NCBI GenBank assembly: GCA_017999835.1
Contig: JAGNLA010000021.1
Location: forward strand, 1 to 25,951
DNA length: 25,951 bases
DNA from: Caldisericia bacterium
GTDB lineage: Bacteria > Caldisericota > Caldisericia > JAAYUI01
Reading direction: 5' to 3'
Below are positions 7,529 through 14,476 of this stretch, piece after piece (positions within the stretch are counted from its first letter, which is position 1; each line of letters opens with the position of its first letter). Position numbers and translations under genes: made by a program. The notes under the pieces are model-generated. The model was not told the DNA's origin, ran no database searches, and worked only from the letters and a program-made list of their open reading frames with translations.

Positions 7529-8082
7529 TCAATTACACTGACTATCTGACCCAAGCGATAATAGACATGGCAAAAACACAGCCAGAGCTGGAGCATATCA
7601 AGCCTCCGGCTCTGGCTGTTTCATTTTCACGAGCGAAATCCAACATTCGTTCGGGTTTGCTGGCTTCGCTTACACCTCTGAGGTTTGAAGGTGGGGCAAC
7701 TGTAACAAAAAAGGGTCAACATCTGTATGAAATTCCCATATTGCATATCGAAGGTGTTCAGAAGCTTTACATTATAAGTTTTGTCTACCCCAGGTTTCTC
7801 GACCTTCCGCTTGAAGAAAAAGCGAAAACCATTGTTCATGAATTGTATCATATATCCGAATCTTTTGATGGAGATATACGAAGATTCAAAGGTCGAACCT
7901 ATGCCCATTCAGGTCGGAAAGCAAATTTTGATGCCAAAGCTTATGAGATAGCAAAACAATGGCTTTCGCAGACGCATTTTGACACGACAATCCTAAAGAT
8001 GGGTGTGATGGATTTGAAACGGCAGTATGGAAAGATTATTGGCACAGTTGTCAGACGACCGAGAATCAAGAAACTTCCTTGA
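7525..8082 (+). CDS. Putative HExxH zinc metallopeptidase (phage-metallopeptidase-like)
   Basis: 185 residues from a TTG at 7525 that overlaps the gcvPB stop (TTGA). A TTG at 7510 and an ATG at 7567 are alternatives, and no start has a strong ribosome binding site. The zinc signature TIVHELYHISESFDGDIRRF contains HELYH (HExxH) with a downstream acidic/Arg segment. This fits the small putative metallopeptidase family often labelled phage metallopeptidase. The N-terminal pattern PELEHIKPPALAVSFSRAKS and TPLRFEGG also fits that family as I remember it, which supports a start upstream of the hairpin at 7578-7619. No signal peptide is visible, so it should act in the cytoplasm. Its substrate is unknown. 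No phage genes surround it, so it reads as a resident gene here. Confidence 0.75.
   Translation: MINYTDYLTQAIIDMAKTQPELEHIKPPALAVSFSRAKSNIRSGLLASLTPLRFEGGATVTKKGQHLYEIPILHIEGVQKLYIISFVYPRFLDLPLEEKAKTIVHELYHISESFDGDIRRFKGRTYAHSGRKANFDAKAYEIAKQWLSQTHFDTTILKMGVMDLKRQYGKIIGTVVRRPRIKKLP
7578..7628 (+). terminator. Terminator-like 16-bp stem-loop inside the metallopeptidase 5' end
   Basis: The arm 7578-7593 (ACAGCCAGAGCTGGAG) pairs with 7604-7619 with one T-G wobble, around a 10-base loop, and TTTCATTTTC follows. It lies 50 bases after the gcvPB stop. It could terminate the gcv operon or attenuate the overlapping downstream gene. The T tract is interrupted, so termination may be partial. Confidence 0.6.
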
Positions 8083-8114
8083 CTGATACTGTGTTTCTTT
8101 TAGTATAGACAACG

Positions 8115-8828
8115 ATGAGAACAATATCTTTGCTTACATGTTTAGTGCTTTTGTTCAGCGCTGGATGTTCAGGTACGTTACAAAACGATGTCAAATCCGA
8201 CAAAATCTGGGATATTTATACCGACCTTACTTTTGAAAACGATGACTCTTTTATCGCAAACATGAAGGCTAAACATCCAGCTGAGCAACGAATGGTTGTT
8301 TGGTTGAGGGACAACAATGAGCAAGCGTATTATGACTACATGCGTCTTCTCAAGTCACAAACATTTGATAACGGGAAACAGATCGTTCTTTCTCCAAATT
8401 GCTATTATGTCGATGGGAGAGACAGCCCTTTGACCCAGAAAGATATCATACAGCTCTACTACGATAAAAAAATCGAACCTATGCCGTCGCTTTCACCGCA
8501 TGGAGCTGTCACCAATTTTATCGAAAGTCTGGCCAATGGCTCTCTTGGTCAAGCCAAGCTGGTGACCGAAGGCAAATTTGCTGACAATTTTTCAACCATA
8601 GACAAGCAAAATGAGTTCTGGAAAGAATTAGTAAAGGACAATCTCTATGCCAGATGCATAATAAAGAGGGTGGATGTGTCAAATGATCTTATGTCCGCCA
8701 AGGTCACGCTTGAACTGATTCTGTTTACTCAGCAGAAGAGTGACGGTATAGAAATGATTAGAAAAGAAATACAGTACGAAATCCATTTGAACAAGGACGG
8801 AACATGGTTAATAAGAAAACAATTCTGA
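8115..8828 (+). CDS. Predicted lipoprotein, paralogue of the next gene
   Basis: 237 residues. The N-terminus MRTISLLTCLVLLFSAGC ends in a lipobox-like LFSAGC with Cys18 as the predicted lipidated residue, so it should be an exported membrane-anchored lipoprotein. I do not recognise a named domain. The middle contains a segment around NFIESLANGSLGQAKLVTEGKF followed by a beta-rich end (DGTWLIRKQF), a layout like NTF2/DUF4878-type lipoproteins in which a helix pair precedes a curved sheet. That fold guess is weak. The next gene has the same layout and matching ends (DGTWLIRKQF against DGKWFIYAQI; AKHPAEQRMVVWLRDNNEQAYYDY against TERPFEYDIVYEVTKDNPDAMKSY), so the pair is a tandem duplication. 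It overlaps that gene by 25 bases. Confidence 0.82.
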   Translation: MRTISLLTCLVLLFSAGCSGTLQNDVKSDKIWDIYTDLTFENDDSFIANMKAKHPAEQRMVVWLRDNNEQAYYDYMRLLKSQTFDNGKQIVLSPNCYYVDGRDSPLTQKDIIQLYYDKKIEPMPSLSPHGAVTNFIESLANGSLGQAKLVTEGKFADNFSTIDKQNEFWKELVKDNLYARCIIKRVDVSNDLMSAKVTLELILFTQQKSDGIEMIRKEIQYEIHLNKDGTWLIRKQF

Positions 8829-9616
8829 CGACATTGGTTGCAATTATTGGAGCATCAATGATTATCGGTTGCGGTAAAAACGGCGATCCGGAAACAATTA
8901 CCCCCAGAGATGCAAGAACCGGAAAGACATTTTCAAATTCAAATGAGATGTTAACGGCAATCAAAACTGAAAGACCTTTTGAGTACGATATTGTCTATGA
9001 GGTGACAAAGGATAATCCCGATGCGATGAAGTCCTACGAAAAATACAATGCGACTACATCGGATATTTTTGAAAAAGTGAAATATGTCGACAAAGACGGT
9101 TCTGTTTTGTCAAAAGAGGATTTCGACAAAGAGCTTGTGAAAATGAATCTCAATGGTGAATACGAAAGCTTGTTGACAAACTATTACCAGAATATTGAGA
9201 GAGATAATTACAAAGAGGCATTTGGTTTAATTCAGCCAAATAGTCTTTATGCCAATATTTATGGCAATAGGCTCGAAGTTTTCATGAATTCTCAGAAACA
9301 GGTCAAGGGAATCGTCAGGGTTACCGATGTGATCCCGTCTGAATATAAACTTGTCAATGAAGGCGAACAAATGTTTCTTCAGATAACATTCAGAACAACC
9401 GGATTTTGGATAAGGCAGGTTCTTGAAGGTACGCCTGAAAGTGTTGCCAACAATCTTGAGAAGAAAACCATCAGCTCGCCAACCCAAAACAATCAGACAA
9501 ACTTTGGTGGTGACGCAAATGCACCAAAGATGCAGTGGCAATATAATGCTTCTGGTAAAACCATTTTCAGGCTCACAAATTCAGATGGCAAATGGTTTAT
9601 ATATGCTCAAATCTGA
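8804..9616 (+). CDS. Predicted lipoprotein, paralogue of the preceding gene
   Basis: 270 residues. The N-terminus MVNKKTILTTLVAIIGASMIIGC has two lysines, a hydrophobic core and Cys23 as the likely lipidation site. The ATG at 8804 lies inside the preceding gene and is preceded by AAGGACGG. It shares the layout of its neighbour: an N-terminal segment with KTERPFEYDIVYEVTKDNPDAMKSYEKY, a central YYQNIERDNYKEAFGLI helix pair, and a beta-rich C-terminus ending GKWFIYAQI. It is about 33 residues longer because of a Thr/Asn/Gln-rich insert near residues 210-240 (LEKKTISSPTQNNQTNFGG). No enzymatic motif is visible. It may be a surface or envelope protein, with the duplicated pair forming a complex or binding related ligands (inference). 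Its 3' end overlaps the next gene by 14 bases. Confidence 0.82.
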   Translation: MVNKKTILTTLVAIIGASMIIGCGKNGDPETITPRDARTGKTFSNSNEMLTAIKTERPFEYDIVYEVTKDNPDAMKSYEKYNATTSDIFEKVKYVDKDGSVLSKEDFDKELVKMNLNGEYESLLTNYYQNIERDNYKEAFGLIQPNSLYANIYGNRLEVFMNSQKQVKGIVRVTDVIPSEYKLVNEGEQMFLQITFRTTGFWIRQVLEGTPESVANNLEKKTISSPTQNNQTNFGGDANAPKMQWQYNASGKTIFRLTNSDGKWFIYAQI

Positions 9617-10559
9617 AGCCAAATTCAAATCTTCGTGGATTACTCCCGTAGGAGCAATTGCAGCAATTGCTGAATCACTTGGAGTAAAGGCAGACGAAAC
9701 AACCGTTTGTGGTGTTTCAGGTTTTGCTTTCAGACTGGCGGTTGCCGACCAGGTTTTGCCGGTCTTCAACTCGTCGTATATCTGGTTTGATGTTTTCCAG
9801 TCAACGTTTGATCGGTTGGGAATAGTGGTATCAATATGGAAATCAGCTCAGGGACAGTTATCGCATCAGTGGTACTGTGATGAAGCAATTAAAAGCATTG
9901 AATCGTCTTTGAAAAATGGTCTTCCGTCTATGGTTTGGGAGAGTTTTGAGTTCGGGCTTCTAACAGGCCTTGATCTTGAAAAGCAGGCGTGGGTCAGCGA
10001 TGGCGTGTCTGGAATTGTTTCTCATCAAATATCAATGTTTGGCAATGGCGAAGTGCCGATAATGTTTGCAGCTGTGCCACACTCTGCCCATGAAATTGAC
10101 ATAAAGCAACAAACACTCATGTCCTTGAGGCTTGCCGTTTCAGTAGGATTCACTTCAAAACCTTCGTACCCAAGCGACCTTCACATTGTAACAGGAGTAG
10201 AAGCGTACAAAAAGTGGTCAGAACAGCTTGAGAAGGATTTTAATACATACGGTAATTCCCTGCTTGTCCAAATCGCTCTTGAGAGCAGAAAACATGCAGC
10301 TTTGTATCTGGCCAGGGTTTCAAAGTTGTTTGAGGGTGTACCTCAAAATCTTTTATTGAGAGCTTCTGAGCGGTTTGCCCAGGTCAACTCAAAATTGTCA
10401 AAGGTTGCAAAATGCTTCCGATTTCCAGGCAAAAAAGAGGATGTAAATAAAGAAAACATCACCGAAAGCCAGGAAGCGCTCAACGACTGCTACATAATGG
10501 AAAACGAAGGATTGCAGCTGATTGCAACTGCAATTGAAAATCTTGATGCCAAAAACTGA
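9603..10559 (+). CDS. BtrH/C39-peptidase-like protein of unknown function
   Basis: 318 residues from ATG 9603, which overlaps the preceding lipoprotein stop by 14 bases; the open frame reaches upstream to 9423, but that part is only shadow. Residues about 11-115 resemble the papain-like fold of BtrH-N/C39-type proteins: a helix (TPVGAIAAIAESLGV), a CGVSGFAFRL segment, then IESSLKNGLPSMVWESFEFGLLTGLDLEKQAWVSDG. The last segment matches the pattern in which these proteins read slot-filling strands 'G-P-V-ahhh..E-hGLhTGhD'. No Cys occupies the usual active-site position before the first helix (sequence SWITPVG); Cys36 is the only nearby Cys, so peptidase activity is doubtful. The C-terminal half is helical and charged. 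No signal peptide is seen. It sits between lipoproteins and a PHP phosphatase with end-to-start overlaps, so the genes are cotranscribed. The family assignment is by pattern memory only. Confidence 0.65.
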   Translation: MLKSEAKFKSSWITPVGAIAAIAESLGVKADETTVCGVSGFAFRLAVADQVLPVFNSSYIWFDVFQSTFDRLGIVVSIWKSAQGQLSHQWYCDEAIKSIESSLKNGLPSMVWESFEFGLLTGLDLEKQAWVSDGVSGIVSHQISMFGNGEVPIMFAAVPHSAHEIDIKQQTLMSLRLAVSVGFTSKPSYPSDLHIVTGVEAYKKWSEQLEKDFNTYGNSLLVQIALESRKHAALYLARVSKLFEGVPQNLLLRASERFAQVNSKLSKVAKCFRFPGKKEDVNKENITESQEALNDCYIMENEGLQLIATAIENLDAKN

Positions 10560-11343
10560 TCTACATGTCCACAGTTCGGTTTCGCCTGATTGCGGAACTC
10601 CGATAGCCAATCAGATTCAAGCAGCGGAAAAGATAGGCCTCGAAACGATAGCTTTCACCGAGCACTGGGATTTTGACAGGTTCAATCCAAACAGCGATTT
10701 TCTTGTTCCTCAAATGGAACGCAAGGCATTGGCAAGCATAAAGACAAGCATAAAAGTTTTGACAGGTGTGGAGCTTGGGTTTCACAAGGAGTTTGAGGAT
10801 TATGCAAGGATGCATATTGCCTCAATGCCAATTGATTTTATCCTTGGTTCAATCCACCAGCCAACAGATCTCAACATTTCCGAGATTGGAGAGGCAAAGC
10901 AAGTTTTTGACCAATTTGGAAGAAAAACTTTTGACATCTATTTTGATGCCTTGATGGGGTTGACTGGGACACTGCTTTTTGACTCCCTTGCCCATCTTGA
11001 CATAGTTAAAAGGTTTGCCCTAGAATGCGGGTACAGCTTCAAACCAAAAGAGTACAAGTCGGTGATCTGCGACATCCTCGAGCTGCTTGTTGAAAACGAC
11101 AAGGCACTTGAGATCAACACGTCCGGGTTGAGGCAGTCACCGGAAGAAACATTCCCGAGTTTTTTGGTGGTGGAATGGTTCCTGGAGCGCAATGGCAAGT
11201 ATCTTACGGTTGGTTCCGATGCCCATAGACCTGAGCATGTAGGTAAAGACATTGACCTTGTGAATGCAAAGCTCAAAGAGATGGGAATCAAGGAAACAAC
11301 AATGTTTGTTAACAGAATGCCACACCCTGTTTCAATCGAATGA
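10546..11343 (+). CDS. PHP-domain phosphatase, HisJ-like
   Basis: 265 residues from ATG 10546, which overlaps the preceding gene stop by 14 bases; an upstream TTG at 10522 is less likely because the PHP fold begins at MPKTDLHVHS. Metal-binding motifs of the polymerase-and-histidinol-phosphatase superfamily are present in order: DLHVHS (His7, His9), AFTEHWD, GVELGFH, GSIHQP, HLDIVKR and the terminal GSDAHRPEHVG. Size and motif order match HisJ-type histidinol-phosphate phosphatase (EC 3.1.3.15), which makes L-histidinol in histidine synthesis. However, no other his genes are nearby, and many HisJ-like PHP proteins act on other phosphoesters, so I leave the symbol blank. It is the last gene of an overlapping group, with the next start 56 bases away. 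Confidence 0.85.
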   Translation: MPKTDLHVHSSVSPDCGTPIANQIQAAEKIGLETIAFTEHWDFDRFNPNSDFLVPQMERKALASIKTSIKVLTGVELGFHKEFEDYARMHIASMPIDFILGSIHQPTDLNISEIGEAKQVFDQFGRKTFDIYFDALMGLTGTLLFDSLAHLDIVKRFALECGYSFKPKEYKSVICDILELLVENDKALEINTSGLRQSPEETFPSFLVVEWFLERNGKYLTVGSDAHRPEHVGKDIDLVNAKLKEMGIKETTMFVNRMPHPVSIE

Positions 11344-11398
11344 ACCGATTGGCCTGGTTGTCCGTAAATGTAGTAGAAATTATCAGGAGGTCAAAAAA

Positions 11399-12616
11399 AT
11401 GATGAAAAGAACTCTTTCAATACTGGCCGTTGTGTTCCTGGCCTTGACAGCCATTCCGTTGACAGCGCTTGGTCAGTCAACTGAAATTTATATTAACAAT
11501 GGAAATCTTGTTGTTGGCAGACAGTCCATTCTAACGGTTATTGCAAGAGAAGTTGGCACAAAGAAACTTGTCGAAGGCGCCGAAGTGACACTCGACGGGT
11601 GCGGAGTTGGCAGTATCAAAAAGTCAAACTCAAAGGGCGAAGCAGTGTTTACAATTGTACCAACCGAAATTGGCAAGATAAAAGTAACCATCAAACTTGA
11701 CGGCTACCACCCAGCCGATGCAAGTGTACCGGTTGGCCCAGACAGATCCGAACCAACACTTGATATCGACCCAATCCCATCTCCGACCAGGCAAAAACAG
11801 ATAACAGTTGCAGGCAAAACAAAATCAGGCTGCGAAGTTTATGTTGGCAACGTAAAAGCCACAGTTGACGCAAATGGTGCATTCAAGGCAACAATTGCCC
11901 TCTCTGAAGGCAAGAATGTTATCCGTGTGAAGTCATCAACACAGTATGCTTTTGCGACAAAGGATATTACCGTTGAGCTTGACACTCAGAATCCAGCAAT
12001 GATCCTCGAAACCAAGCTTGAAAAGGAACACTACGTCGATGTGACAAAGATCACGATCAACGGTCGAGTTGAGCCAGGATCAAGCGTCAAGGTCAATGGA
12101 ATCGATGCAATAGTCGTCAATGACTATTTCGTAGCCGAAATACCGGTACAGATTGGCATCAACAAGGTCGAGATCGTTGCAACCGACAAGGTTGGCAACG
12201 CCAGCACTCTTTCGTATGAAGTCAAAGTTTGGCATCTAAAAGTTATCAAGGTAACCATTGGTTCAACAACAGCTTTTATTGATGGCAAGGAAGAAATTCT
12301 AACAACCCCACCGTCAATCGTCAGTGGCAAAACCATGGTGCCTTTGAGGTTTGTCGGTACAGCTTTTGGCGCAGCATTCACATACGATGCACCAACAAAA
12401 ACAATCACAATCACTTATGAAGGCAAAACAATCACTCTACAGCTAGGTTCCAAAACAGCTGTTGTCGATGGAATACCAATGACAGTAGATCCACCGGCAC
12501 AGTCCATAAAAGGCAGTACAGTTGTACCGCTAAGGTTTATTGCCGACATCTTTGGTGCCCAAACCAGTTACGATGCCCAGACAAGAACCATCACGGTCAC
12601 AAAAGAAGTCATGTAG
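11399..12616 (+). CDS. Secreted protein with Ig-like domains and C-terminal stalk (copper-amine-oxidase-N) domain
   Basis: 405 residues from ATG 11399, which follows AGGAGG at 11385-11390. The signal peptide is MMKRTLSILAVVFLALTAIPLTALG. An N-terminal beta domain (to about residue 110) resembles carboxypeptidase-regulatory or invasin-type Ig folds (VEGAEVTLDGCGVGSIKKSNSKGEAVFTIVPTEIGKIKVTI). Two bacterial Ig-like repeats follow (TVAGKTKSGCEVYVGNVKATVDANGAF and TINGRVEPGSSVKVNGIDAIV). The last roughly 130 residues are the stalk domain first described from copper amine oxidase N-termini, with the paired hallmarks SGKTMVPLRFVGTAFGA and KGSTVVPLRFIADIFGA. The name does not imply amine oxidase activity. 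It is probably a surface or envelope-associated structural protein. A strong terminator follows at 12639. Its signal peptide begins like that of the surface protein at 24258. Confidence 0.88.
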   Translation: MMKRTLSILAVVFLALTAIPLTALGQSTEIYINNGNLVVGRQSILTVIAREVGTKKLVEGAEVTLDGCGVGSIKKSNSKGEAVFTIVPTEIGKIKVTIKLDGYHPADASVPVGPDRSEPTLDIDPIPSPTRQKQITVAGKTKSGCEVYVGNVKATVDANGAFKATIALSEGKNVIRVKSSTQYAFATKDITVELDTQNPAMILETKLEKEHYVDVTKITINGRVEPGSSVKVNGIDAIVVNDYFVAEIPVQIGINKVEIVATDKVGNASTLSYEVKVWHLKVIKVTIGSTTAFIDGKEEILTTPPSIVSGKTMVPLRFVGTAFGAAFTYDAPTKTITITYEGKTITLQLGSKTAVVDGIPMTVDPPAQSIKGSTVVPLRFIADIFGAQTSYDAQTRTITVTKEVM

Positions 12617-12638
12617 CCTTTAAATTTCAACCTTTTTT

Positions 12639-12675
12639 AAACCCCGACTCTTAAGTCGGGGTTTTTCTTTTTAGT
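12639..12675 (+). terminator. Intrinsic terminator after the stalk-domain gene
   Basis: The stem ACCCCGACT (12641-12649) pairs with AGTCGGGGT (12654-12662) around the loop CTTA, is extended by flanking A-T pairs, and is followed by TTTTTCTTTTT. It begins 23 bases after the stop codon. Confidence 0.92.
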
Positions 12676-12699
12676 TAATCCTGCTGAACGGCAAACTGG

Positions 12700-12711
12700 T
12701 TAACATGTTAA
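12700..12711. promoter_or_regulatory. 12-bp perfect palindrome upstream of menA-like gene
   Basis: TTAACATGTTAA is self-complementary and sits 36 bases before the ATG at 12747, where a repressor could overlap promoter or early transcript. No clear -35/-10 pair could be assigned around it, and a 12-bp AT-rich palindrome may be chance. Confidence 0.3.
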
Positions 12712-12746
12712 TGCAATAAACTGATTATCCAGAGAGGGGCAAACAT

Positions 12747-13673
12747 ATGGAAGACAATACCAAAAAAGAAACACTGGCAAGCATGAGAACTTGGCTTATG
12801 GAGCCGAGACCCCAGTATCTTTTACTCCCGGTAATTCTGGTTTTCCTTGGCACTGTGGCTGCAGGATTTTATGATGGCATTATCAATGTATGGCATGCCA
12901 TTATTGCTATGATCGGTCTTGTTATGTGCCACATGAGTGTCAATATCCTCAATGACTACTGTGACTTCAAAAGCGGAGTTGACCTCAAGACCATAAAAAC
13001 GCCGTTTAATGGCGGCAGCGGAATACTGCCGGCCGGTCTTATGAAACCCAAACAGGCGCTTTGGTACGGAATAATTTGTTTGCTTCTTGCTGTGCCTATC
13101 GGGGTATATTTTGTGTGGTTAAAAGGCTGGATGCTCCTTCCGTTGCTTGCCTTGGGTGCTCTCTGCATAGTTCTTTATACGCCCCTAATTTTGAAGATAG
13201 ATTTTCCAGAATGGTCGCCAGGACTGGGTCTTGGAGTGTTGCCTGTTTTGGGTGCGTATTTTGTTCAGACAGGACTCTACTCGACAAATGCATTGATTGC
13301 TTCAATTCCGTCGGGATTGCTGGTTTTGAATCTTCTTCTCCTTAACGAATTCCCTGATGTAGAGGCAGACAAGATAGCAAACAAGAGAACCCTCCCAATC
13401 AGAATCGGCATTAAGGGCGCTGCAATAGTTTACACCATCGTAACGCTTTTGACTTATGCCTGGATCGTTCTGTCTGTTATTTTGGGTTGGATGCCGGTAT
13501 GGACGTTACTTGGATTGTTGACCCTCCCACTTGCCATTAAAGCCATCCAGGGATCGTTTCAGGGACACGACTTTGCCAAAATCGTACCAGCAATGGGGAG
13601 CAACGTTTTGGTCGTACTCGGTACCCAATTTCTCATGGTAGTAGGTTTCTTGATTGCGATACTTGTGAAATGA
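12747..13673 (+). CDS. menA: UbiA-family prenyltransferase, probably MenA (DHNA polyprenyltransferase)
   Basis: 308 residues, the normal size for UbiA-superfamily membrane enzymes, with about eight to nine hydrophobic helices. MenA joins a polyprenyl diphosphate to 1,4-dihydroxy-2-naphthoate in the cytoplasmic membrane. The first Asp-rich motif, NILNDYCDFKSGVD (Asn66, Asp70, Asp73), and the second, NEFPDVEADK near residue 205, bind the Mg-diphosphate. ATG 12747 follows AGAGAGGGG. menG begins 10 bases downstream, which supports a menaquinone role. The first motif lacks the long spacing of protohaem IX farnesyltransferase and fits MenA-type sequences. Other UbiA substrates cannot be excluded from sequence alone, and the earlier men or futalosine genes are not in the window. 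Confidence 0.82.
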   Translation: MEDNTKKETLASMRTWLMEPRPQYLLLPVILVFLGTVAAGFYDGIINVWHAIIAMIGLVMCHMSVNILNDYCDFKSGVDLKTIKTPFNGGSGILPAGLMKPKQALWYGIICLLLAVPIGVYFVWLKGWMLLPLLALGALCIVLYTPLILKIDFPEWSPGLGLGVLPVLGAYFVQTGLYSTNALIASIPSGLLVLNLLLLNEFPDVEADKIANKRTLPIRIGIKGAAIVYTIVTLLTYAWIVLSVILGWMPVWTLLGLLTLPLAIKAIQGSFQGHDFAKIVPAMGSNVLVVLGTQFLMVVGFLIAILVK

Positions 13674-13683
13674 ACGCGAAGAA

Positions 13684-14397
13684 ATGAAACAAAAACAACA
13701 GAAACCTCTTCATGTCATTTTCTCCGATATACCGCCACATTATGATTTGATAAACCACATTGCGACATTGGGTTTGGATTCAAGGTGGAGAAACGCTTTG
13801 GCCAGAAAATGTTTGGAAAACAGTCCATCAAAAATGCTTGACCTTTGCTGTGGAACGGGCGATCTTGCGTTGACTGTGGCGAAGTTTTCCAATGGATCAA
13901 CTGAGATAACTGGTTTGGATTTCAGCGAGGAAATGCTCAAAGTGGCAGCTCAAAAAGCCACTAAAAGAAATGCACCGGCTGTAAACTTTGTTTATGGCGA
14001 TGCCGGATGCATGCCGTTTGAAGATGAAACGTTTGACTCCGTAGGCATTTCTTTTGGCTTCAGAAATTTGACTTATGCCAATCCTGCCGCAAAGAAACAT
14101 TTGTCAGAAATTCTTCGTGTACTCAAAAAAGGCGGAAGGTTTGTTATTGCTGAAACAAGCCAGCCGAATTCTAAATTTGTAAGGTTTTTCTTCCATCTGT
14201 ACATGAAGCTTTTCGTTGCACCTGTTGGCATCCTTATATCCAAGAATAAACCTGCATACAGGTATTTTGCAAAGTCAACCTGCGAATACTATGATAGGCA
14301 TCAGATAAAAAAGCTTCTGCTGGAAGCAGGTTTTCAATCTGTGGAATACAAACCAATGATGCTTGGTGCATCAAGCATCGTGCTTGCTATCAAGTAG
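13684..14397 (+). CDS. menG: Demethylmenaquinone methyltransferase (MenG/UbiE family)
   Basis: 237 residues, standard for the family. It transfers a methyl group from S-adenosylmethionine to demethylmenaquinone, the last step of menaquinone synthesis, and would act on the product of the preceding gene. The class I methyltransferase motif I is MLDLCCGTGDLALTVAKFS. The acidic end of strand 2 is ITGLDFSEEML. The family-specific FGFRNLTYANPAAKKHLSEILRVLKKGGRFVIAETSQP is also present, and HYDLINHIATLGLDSRWRN matches the UbiE signature near the N-terminus. The ATG at 13684 lies 10 bases after the menA stop with a weak AACGCGAAGA ribosome site. A bidirectional terminator follows. If the organism made ubiquinone this enzyme could also serve that pathway; nothing here suggests so. 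Confidence 0.92.
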   Translation: MKQKQQKPLHVIFSDIPPHYDLINHIATLGLDSRWRNALARKCLENSPSKMLDLCCGTGDLALTVAKFSNGSTEITGLDFSEEMLKVAAQKATKRNAPAVNFVYGDAGCMPFEDETFDSVGISFGFRNLTYANPAAKKHLSEILRVLKKGGRFVIAETSQPNSKFVRFFFHLYMKLFVAPVGILISKNKPAYRYFAKSTCEYYDRHQIKKLLLEAGFQSVEYKPMMLGASSIVLAIK

Positions 14398-14422
14398 AAA
14401 ACACTTTATTTTTTAAACCAAT

Positions 14423-14457
14423 AAAAAAAGGCTTGCAATCACTTGCAAGCCTTTTTT
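14423..14457. terminator. Bidirectional intrinsic terminator between convergent genes
   Basis: The stem AGGCTTGCAA (14429-14438) pairs with TTGCAAGCCT (14443-14452) around loop TCAC. Seven A precede it and six T follow, so it can end both menG on the plus strand and the large subtilase on the minus strand. Confidence 0.93.
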
Positions 14458-14476
14458 GCTTTCTATGCTTACGCGC

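Noticed and set aside
7525-8082. Prophage remnant around the phage-metallopeptidase-like gene
   Set aside because: All neighbours are metabolic or envelope genes and the gene is coupled to gcvPB; the family name alone is not evidence of a phage.
9423-9602. N-terminal extension of the BtrH-like gene
   Set aside because: This stretch lies in the coding region of the lipoprotein in another frame, has Lys/Arg/Gln-rich shadow-like composition, and ATG 9603 gives a natural 14-base overlap.
11264-11398. N-terminal extension of the stalk-domain protein
   Set aside because: It overlaps the PHP gene in another frame, and ATG 11399 has a strong AGGAGG and begins a normal signal peptide.
11399-12616. 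Copper amine oxidase enzyme
   Set aside because: Only the non-catalytic N-terminal-type stalk domain is present; there is no topaquinone-site domain.
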